This document shows positions 6,851-11,101 of a stretch of DNA of 11,101 nucleotides, one piece after another; the stretch's first letter is position 1; every line of letters starts with the position of its first letter. Below the pieces are notes generated by a model. The model worked only from the letters and a program-made list of their open reading frames with translations. It searched no databases and was not told where the DNA came from. Source of the stretch: Pseudomonadota bacterium (GTDB taxonomy: Bacteria; Pseudomonadota; Alphaproteobacteria; Azospirillales; Azospirillaceae); NCBI GenBank assembly GCA_023412175.1, contig JAEYOB010000490.1, positions 1-11,101 on the forward strand, in the 5' to 3' direction. The translations under genes were made by a program, and so were the position numbers.

Positions 6851-7441
6851 TCAGCCGGCCAGCAACGCTTCCACACGCTCGCAGATGTAATGGTACAGGC
6901 AGATGTGCGCCTGCTGGATGAGCGGCGTGCTGCGTGACGGGACGGCCAGCAGGACGTCGCTGACCTCGGCCAGGCGTCCGCCGCTCTCGCCGGTCATGGC
7001 GATGGTGCGCATGCCCATGGCGCGCGCCGCCTTGAACGCCTCGACCACGTTGGGGGAATTGCCGCTGGTGCTGAGGCCCAGGATGACGCCGCCCGCCTCG
7101 CCATAACCTTCAACCTGGCGCGAGAACACCGTGTCGTAGGAGTAGTCATTGGACCACGCGGTCAGCACGGCCGGGTTGGACGACAGGCAGATCGCCTTCA
7201 GCGCCTTGCGCTCCTTCAGGAAGCGCCCGACCAGTTCGCCGGTGATGTGCATGGCGTCCGAGGCCGACCCGCCGTTGCCGCACACCAGCAGCGCCCGCCC
7301 GGAACCGAGCGCCTCGGTGATGACCGCGATGCTGCGTTCGACGAGGTTGGCATCCATGCCGTCCCGCATGCGCCGGAGCACGGCGATCGACTCGTCGAGA
7401 TAGGCCGGGAACCCGTCTGCGGCACCGTGGGGGACACCCAT
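6851..7441 (-). CDS. gmhA: Sedoheptulose-7-phosphate isomerase-like SIS protein
   Basis: 196 residues, matching the normal length of GmhA. The SIS fold is shown by CGNGGSASDAMHITGEL (54-70), LSTSGNSPNVVEAF (123-136) and TGESGG (150-155). The residues expected to bind zinc in GmhA are present with correct spacing: His65, Glu69, Gln176 and His184 (LIQQAHICLYH); His179 also matches. The enzyme converts sedoheptulose 7-phosphate to D-glycero-manno-heptose 7-phosphate, the first step to nucleotide-activated heptose. In a surface glycan cluster this may serve a heptose in the exported polymer rather than the LPS core, but that is inference; other phosphosugar isomerases of the DiaA group share the fold, though DiaA-like proteins lack a catalytic role. 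The start is the ATG at 7441, with AAGGAG ten bases upstream. The longer frame begins at a TTG (7471) without support. It lies 61 bases after the sulfotransferase. Confidence 0.9.
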   Translation of the reverse strand: MGVPHGAADGFPAYLDESIAVLRRMRDGMDANLVERSIAVITEALGSGRALLVCGNGGSASDAMHITGELVGRFLKERKALKAICLSSNPAVLTAWSNDYSYDTVFSRQVEGYGEAGGVILGLSTSGNSPNVVEAFKAARAMGMRTIAMTGESGGRLAEVSDVLLAVPSRSTPLIQQAHICLYHYICERVEALLAG

Positions 7442-7451
7442 GTTGGATCTG

Positions 7452-7457
7452 CTCCTT
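7452..7457 (-). promoter_or_regulatory. Strong ribosome binding site of gmhA
   Basis: The - strand reads AAGGAG, ten bases before the ATG at 7441. It is the best Shine-Dalgarno sequence found in the window and decides this start over the TTG at 7471. Confidence 0.65.
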
Positions 7458-7464
7458 CGCTGGA

Positions 7465-7496
7465 TCGGCAATCGCCGACTGTGGCGCGTTCGCGCC
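7465..7496 (-). repeat. Two tandem hairpins in the sulfotransferase-gmhA gap
   Basis: TCGGC AATC GCCGA (7465-7478) and GGCGCG TT CGCGCC (7483-7496) are two perfect inverted repeats only four bases apart. They occupy half of the 61-base gap, between the sulfotransferase stop and the ribosome binding site of gmhA. No U-tract follows either one, so they are not standard terminators. They could act in mRNA processing or in blocking decay. Confidence 0.5.
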
Positions 7497-7502
7497 GGCC
7501 GT

Positions 7503-8390
7503 TCAACGGGAAAGCACCGGGGATTCGGCCGGCGACCGGGTCAGTTCGGCCATGCGGGCGAGGAGGGCGGCTTCGTCCGCATCCGTCGCTGTGCCGGCGG
7601 CCATGGCCAGAAGAAGGTCATAAAGGTCGCGGGTGATCGGGCGCAGGTTGCCCGGCACGTCGCGCCCGTACTGCTTCAGCTGCGGATCGATGGTCGCCCC
7701 GACCTCCGCCCGCGCGCTCTGCCGGCGTGCCGGATCCCGCAGGTCGAGGAAATCGGCCAGGCGCTCGTACTCCCGCTGCCAGTCGGCGAACCAGGCGTCG
7801 TAGTCGACGACGATGCGCCGGGTACCGCGGGTATAGTCCAGCGCCTCGAAATAGTGCCGGGTCCACAGACGCTGCGCCAGCGCGTAGGGAACCTGGGCCT
7901 TCTTGGAATAGGAGGTGGCCACCGGTGCCGGCCCGCGGACGCTGATGAGGTACAGGGGCTCGATGTGCAGGGCGCTGAAGATATCCTGCCACAGCGGCAT
8001 CAGCCGGACGGTGCGCGGATCCTTGAATCCCCACAGGCCGGGGTTCTCCGCCAGTTCGGCTTCGAGCAGCGCCACGAGCTTGGCCTTGAGCGCCAGCACC
8101 TCCGGCCGCCGCCAGAGCGTGGCTGGGCAGGGCCAGTCGGCCTTCTCCTGGTCCCAATAGCGGTCGACGGCGGTCAGGATGTGATCCTGCACCTCGGTGA
8201 TGCCGGCATGCTCCCAGTAGTCGTAGCGCGGCGCGGCGGCGAAGCTGTCGCGCGTCAGCACGTTGCGCCCCAGTTCGACGCCCATGAGGCTGATCAGGCG
8301 GGCCAGCAGCGAGGTGCCGCTGTTGTGCATCCCCAGCACGACGACGATGCGCCGGCGCGGTGCCGGCGGAACGGGGAAGGGGCTGGTCAT
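7503..8390 (-). CDS. PAPS-dependent sulfotransferase family protein
   Basis: 295 residues. The 5'-phosphosulfate-binding loop is VVVLGMHNSGTSLLARLISL (16-35), where Gly20-Ser27 match the 'G-x-x-R/N-SGTS' P-loop-like motif. GLWGFKDPRTVRLMPLW (118-134) is the conserved segment after it, and LYLISVRGPAPVATSYSKK (146-164) is the 3'-phosphate-binding strand and helix with Arg152 and Ser160. Bacterial members move sulfate from PAPS to carbohydrate hydroxyls; some close relatives are only sulfotransferase-like. Placement directly after the export ATPase suggests that a glycan is the acceptor, which is inference. The ATG at 8390 overlaps the ATPase stop by one base (TGATG), a sign of translational coupling. 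An upstream in-frame GTG (8519) would add 43 Arg/Pro-rich residues that are simply the out-of-frame end of the ATPase gene. Confidence 0.85.
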   Translation of the reverse strand: MTSPFPVPPAPRRRIVVVLGMHNSGTSLLARLISLMGVELGRNVLTRDSFAAAPRYDYWEHAGITEVQDHILTAVDRYWDQEKADWPCPATLWRRPEVLALKAKLVALLEAELAENPGLWGFKDPRTVRLMPLWQDIFSALHIEPLYLISVRGPAPVATSYSKKAQVPYALAQRLWTRHYFEALDYTRGTRRIVVDYDAWFADWQREYERLADFLDLRDPARRQSARAEVGATIDPQLKQYGRDVPGNLRPITRDLYDLLLAMAAGTATDADEAALLARMAELTRSPAESPVLSR

Positions 8391-9814
8391 CACGGCTCGC
8401 CGGACGGGGTGGACGGCACGGCGCGGCTGTCGAAGGCGAAATCGACCGGCCCGTTGGAATAGCGGCCGCGGGCCGGGATCACCATGAACATGGACGCGTC
8501 GACCTGCCGGTGCATCCACGCCCGCTCACCCTCGTTCAGCGACGAGACGCCCGCGTTGATGAAGTAGGTCCCGTCCATCAGGCGGCATTCGAACTCGTGC
8601 GACACCTCCAGCCGGGTGCCGGCCCGCACGTGCTCGATCATCCGGTCGGTGTGGATGGTGGACGCCCCGCCCAGTTCGACGCCTGTGATGGTCTTGATGC
8701 GCGTGCCCGCCGCGACCTGCCAGGCCGATTCCGTGAAGTCCACGTGGAAGCGGATCTGGTAGCGCCGGCCAGTCACCAGCATGTTCACCGGCCGCCCCTC
8801 GGGCGTGGTGATGCGGACGTCGCGGATGTGCGCGCCGCGCGCCTCGTAGGACACGGTGCTCTTCGGCACGAGGTCGGGGTTGTAGTGCTCTTCGTCCGGC
8901 GAACCGATGGGATCGGCGGCCAGCTCCTCGCCCGACGCGACCCGCTCCTCCATGGGCTCGGCGCCGGAGCGGCGCGCTTCCAGCAGGCTGGCGCGGAACT
9001 CCGACACCGTGGCCGCGGGGGTGTAGAGCAGGCGGTGGTAGCAGTTCACCGCCCGGCGCGGCTGGCCGTCGTACAGCAGCTCGCCGCGGTCGAGAAGGAT
9101 GGCGCGGTCGCAGATGTCGACCACCTGGTTGGCGGAGTGCGACACGAACAGGATGGTGGCGCCGCGGTCCTTGAGCGCCTCGATGCGCGCCATGCAGCGG
9201 CGCTGGAACGCTTCGTCGCCGACCGCCAGAGCCTCGTCCACCACCAGGATGTCCGGGCGCACGGAGATGGCGACGGCGAAGGCCAGCCGCATCACCATGC
9301 CGGTGGAGTAGGTGCTGATGGGCTGTTCGATGTAGCTGCCGATGTCGGCGAAGGCGGCGATCTCGTCGAACAGCTCGTCCGTCTCGGCGCGGGTCAGGCC
9401 GAGGATGGCGCTGTTCAGGTAGACATTCTCGCGGCCGGTGAAGTCGGGGTTGAAGCCGGAGCCGAGTTCCAGCAGCGCCGACACCCGGCCGTTCACCTGC
9501 ACGTCGCCGCCGGTCGGCCGCAGCGTGCCGCAGATGATCTGCAGCAGCGTCGACTTGCCCGACCCGTTGCGCCCGACGATGCCGACGGTGTGCCCGCGCT
9601 CCACGCTCAGGCTGATGTCGCGCAGCGCCCAGAATTCCTGGTAGTAGCGGCGGCGGTGCCGGAACAGCGACTGCTTCAGCCGGTCCTCCGGCCGCTTGTA
9701 GATCTGGTAGATCTTCGAGACGTGGTCCAGCCGGATGGCAAGTGGCGACGACCCGGCTCCCGCTGCCGCGACGGTCTGTACGGCATGGCTGTCGTCGATG
9801 GTCGTGTTCAACAC
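8390..9814 (-). CDS. wzt: Polysaccharide ABC transporter ATP-binding protein with C-terminal glycan-recognition domain
   Basis: 474 residues from the chosen start. The nucleotide-binding domain begins at AIRLDHVSKIYQIYKRP (26-42). Walker A is GRNGSGKST (81-89), the family signature is TYSTGMVMRLAFAVA (168-182) in place of the common LSGGQ, Walker B is ILVVDE (189-194) and the H-loop histidine is His226 (FVSHS). LLELGSGFNPDFTGRENVYL (114-133) is typical of O-antigen and teichoic acid exporters. Residues about 320-466 form a Wzt_C-type beta-sandwich (RYQIRFHVDF, MDGTYFINAGVSS) that in E. coli O8/O9a Wzt recognises the capped glycan chain. The start is uncertain: a GTG at 9814 (with a TTG next to it) fits the family length. 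A GTG at 9925 would overlap the upstream stop by four bases, but the extra 37 codons have clearly lower third-position GC (22 of 37) and a non-protein-like composition. The partner permease Wzm is not in the window. Confidence 0.92.
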   Translation of the reverse strand: MLNTTIDDSHAVQTVAAAGAGSSPLAIRLDHVSKIYQIYKRPEDRLKQSLFRHRRRYYQEFWALRDISLSVERGHTVGIVGRNGSGKSTLLQIICGTLRPTGGDVQVNGRVSALLELGSGFNPDFTGRENVYLNSAILGLTRAETDELFDEIAAFADIGSYIEQPISTYSTGMVMRLAFAVAISVRPDILVVDEALAVGDEAFQRRCMARIEALKDRGATILFVSHSANQVVDICDRAILLDRGELLYDGQPRRAVNCYHRLLYTPAATVSEFRASLLEARRSGAEPMEERVASGEELAADPIGSPDEEHYNPDLVPKSTVSYEARGAHIRDVRITTPEGRPVNMLVTGRRYQIRFHVDFTESAWQVAAGTRIKTITGVELGGASTIHTDRMIEHVRAGTRLEVSHEFECRLMDGTYFINAGVSSLNEGERAWMHRQVDASMFMVIPARGRYSNGPVDFAFDSRAVPSTPSGEP

Positions 9815-9838
9815 ACCCGGAATTCCCGATTGATTCTT

Positions 9839-9867
9839 TGCGCGCGCTGGTCCCGAAGGCGCGCGCA
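9839..9867 (-). repeat. Perfect nine-base inverted repeat in the wzt leader
   Basis: TGCGCGCGC (9839-9847) and GCGCGCGCA (9859-9867) pair perfectly around an 11-base loop. It sits 25 bases before the chosen wzt start in the 107-base gap after the family-2 glycosyltransferase. No U-tract follows on either strand. It may modulate wzt translation or stabilise the downstream mRNA; this is inference. Confidence 0.55.
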
Positions 9868-9896
9868 CTTTACGAGGACGGTCGCGGCCGATGCAA
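9867..9896 (-). promoter_or_regulatory. Weak candidate promoter before wzt
   Basis: On the - strand TTGCAT (9891-9896) and TAAAGT (9867-9872) are 18 bases apart, each four of six to the sigma-70 consensus, about 50 bases before the chosen wzt start. This is a by-eye match and could be chance; it would allow wzt and the genes after it to be read separately from the upstream glycosyltransferase. Confidence 0.2.
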
Positions 9897-9921
9897 AGGT
9901 TTTTGCCCCTGCGGGGCGCCG

Positions 9922-11101
9922 TCACGCCTTCCCGGACGGGCCGCCCAGGCGGTTGGCGAAGCGGCGCAGACGGACGTCCATGGTGGCGCTCAACCGGGCT
10001 TCGGTATCCAGCAGGCGGCGCAGCAGGTCGTCGCGTTCCCGTTGCACTTCAGTGGCGTGCGCCTCCAGGGCGTCGGCGTGGGTCCGCAAGGCTTGGGCGT
10101 GTTCTTCCAGAGTGGAGGCGTGCTTTTCCAGAGTGGAGATGTGCTCCTGCTGCGCCTCGGTATGGGCGGCCAGCCGGCGGCTGTGCTCGTCCAGCGCCTC
10201 GGCGCGGCGCTGCGTGACCTCCAGCTCGCCGGTCAGGTATGCGATTTCCTGCCCCTCGCGCTCCGCCCGCACGCCCAGCCCCTGGGCCAGAATCAGGGCG
10301 TCGGCAAGTTCGGCGGGAATGCGCTCCAGATAAGGGCGCAGACTGCGCCGGTGGCTTGGGCCGGTGGGCATGGTCAGACGCATGCCGTTGCGGGCTTGGC
10401 GGTAGTACACGAGCGGGTCCGGCAGAACCTCCAGCCGGTAGCCGGACAGCACCATGCGGGCGAACAGCTCCCAATCCTCGTGCCCAAGGCCGCGGTCTTC
10501 GGTGAAGCCGCCGACGGCAAGCAGCGCTTCGCGCCGCACCAGCGCGTTGGCGTCGCCGAAACAGTTCTTGAACACACCTTCCACGGCGGCTCCGCCGGCC
10601 AGCAGGAGCCGGCCCTGCACGCGCCCCTCGTCCGGGGCTTCGTCGCCGGATACCAGATCCAGAAGGCAGGTCAGTGCGTCCGCTCCCGATGACAGCGCCG
10701 CGCGGACGAAGGTTTCGATCTGCTGCGGCTTGGCGACGTTGTCATCGTCCATGAACAGCACGAAGGTGCCGCGCGCCGCGGCGACGGCGGCGTTGCGGGC
10801 GGCACCGAGGTAGCGGTTCTCCTGACGCAGGATGCGCCAGCCCCGCTCCGTGAATTCCGGCTCCAGCGCCGCGAGCGCCGCGATGGCCGCCGGGGCGTCG
10901 CTGCCATCGTCGACCAGCACCACCTCGAAATCCGCGAAGGTCTGGCGGCGTAGTCCGTTCAGCGCCTGAGCCAGCAGGGCGGGCCGGTTGTAATGGGTCA
11001 GACACACCGAGACGAGCGGCGCCTCCCCGCGCTCCGGCAGCGCCGGCGCCGCGCGCGCGGTGGGCGGTGCGGTCAACTCGGTGCCGGGTCCGGGGATGGG
11101 G
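9922..11101 (-). CDS. Family-2 glycosyltransferase with a long C-terminal coiled coil, 5' end probably outside the window
   Basis: Numbered from a TTG at 11076. The GT-A domain covers residues 21-235: LVSVCLTHYNRPALLAQALN (21-40), VVLVDDGSD (52-60), RYLGAARNAAVAAARG (88-103), the metal-binding FMDDDN (108-113), and LGHEDWELFARMVLSGYRLE (197-216) with the catalytic-base type ED pair. It transfers a sugar from a nucleotide donor in the cytoplasm or at the inner membrane; the donor is unknown. Residues about 272-365 are a continuous coiled coil in which histidines occur at 298, 305, 312, 319, 326, 333 and 340. The ending is basic (DVRLRRFANRL). No convincing start is present: the TTG lacks a ribosome binding site and the frame stays open to the window edge through a Pro-rich stretch. 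The gene may therefore be longer and carry another domain. Its stop lies 107 bases before the chosen wzt start. Confidence 0.85.
   Translation of the reverse strand, partial: PIPGPGTELTAPPTARAAPALPERGEAPLVSVCLTHYNRPALLAQALNGLRRQTFADFEVVLVDDGSDAPAAIAALAALEPEFTERGWRILRQENRYLGAARNAAVAAARGTFVLFMDDDNVAKPQQIETFVRAALSSGADALTCLLDLVSGDEAPDEGRVQGRLLLAGGAAVEGVFKNCFGDANALVRREALLAVGGFTEDRGLGHEDWELFARMVLSGYRLEVLPDPLVYYRQARNGMRLTMPTGPSHRRSLRPYLERIPAELADALILAQGLGVRAEREGQEIAYLTGELEVTQRRAEALDEHSRRLAAHTEAQQEHISTLEKHASTLEEHAQALRTHADALEAHATEVQRERDDLLRRLLDTEARLSATMDVRLRRFANRLGGPSGKA
10084..10146 (-). repeat. 21-base tandem repeats encoding coiled-coil heptads
   Basis: A stretch beginning TTCCAGAGTGGAG occurs at 10105 and again at 10126, exactly 21 bases apart, with only two changes over 20 bases. 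The flanking 21-base units are more diverged. Each unit encodes one heptad of the HAxxLEx type in the glycosyltransferase coiled coil, which suggests growth by duplication of a single heptad. Confidence 0.7.

Noticed and set aside
8391..8519. A 43-residue N-terminal extension of the sulfotransferase from a GTG
   Set aside because: It overlaps the conserved 3' end of wzt in another frame and is Arg/Pro-rich; the ATG overlapping the wzt stop is a better start.
9905..9917. GCCCC TGC GGGGC hairpin beside a T-run, as a terminator after the family-2 transferase
   Set aside because: On the - strand, the direction of transcription, the stem is followed by A residues, not U. The T-run is on the wrong side for the + strand too.
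8360..10333. A 657-codon open frame on the + strand
   Set aside because: It is antisense to wzt and the coiled coil. The translation is His, Asp, Val and Arg-rich low-complexity sequence, a typical shadow in high-GC DNA.

Overview
The window is high-GC DNA, most consistent with an alphaproteobacterium of the Azospirillum / Rhodospirillales type. That assignment rests on base composition and protein style, not on a search. It holds the 3' end of one gene on the + strand (bases 3-353), followed by eight genes that all read on the - strand (11101 down to 423). The - strand run has the tight spacing of one polysaccharide biosynthesis, modification and export operon. No RNA gene, CRISPR array, insertion sequence or phage gene was seen.

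In transcription order on the - strand the genes are: (1) a family-2 glycosyltransferase with a long C-terminal coiled coil, probably cut by the window edge (9922-11101); (2) a Wzt-type ABC ATPase with the C-terminal glycan-recognition domain (8390-9814); (3) a PAPS-type sulfotransferase whose start overlaps the ATPase stop (7503-8390); (4) a GmhA-like sedoheptulose-7-phosphate isomerase (6851-7441); (5) a UDP-glucuronate decarboxylase making UDP-xylose (5783-6730); (6) a 985-residue protein fusing a CgeB-like glycosyltransferase to a GT4 glycosyltransferase (2790-5747); (7) a further GT4-fold glycosyltransferase with an altered active-site signature (1483-2661); (8) a secreted protein with LysM and AMIN domains (423-1463). 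The + strand fragment (3-353) is the C-terminus of an RTX / hemolysin-type calcium-binding exoprotein that converges on gene 8.

Together the genes suggest a surface glycan that may contain xylose and heptose. It would be assembled in the cytoplasm by several glycosyltransferases, possibly sulfated, and exported by a Wzm/Wzt-type transporter. The final LysM-AMIN protein would act in the periplasm or at the wall. The Wzm permease is not in the window and may lie beyond base 11101.

All intergenic gaps are shorter than 130 bases. Five of the gaps in the - strand run carry a perfect or near-perfect inverted repeat without a following U-tract, so these look like mRNA processing or stability elements, or protein sites, rather than intrinsic terminators. 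The features most worth a second look are the coiled coil with a histidine exactly every seventh residue in the family-2 glycosyltransferase, the double glycosyltransferase fusion, and the LysM-AMIN protein that ends the operon.
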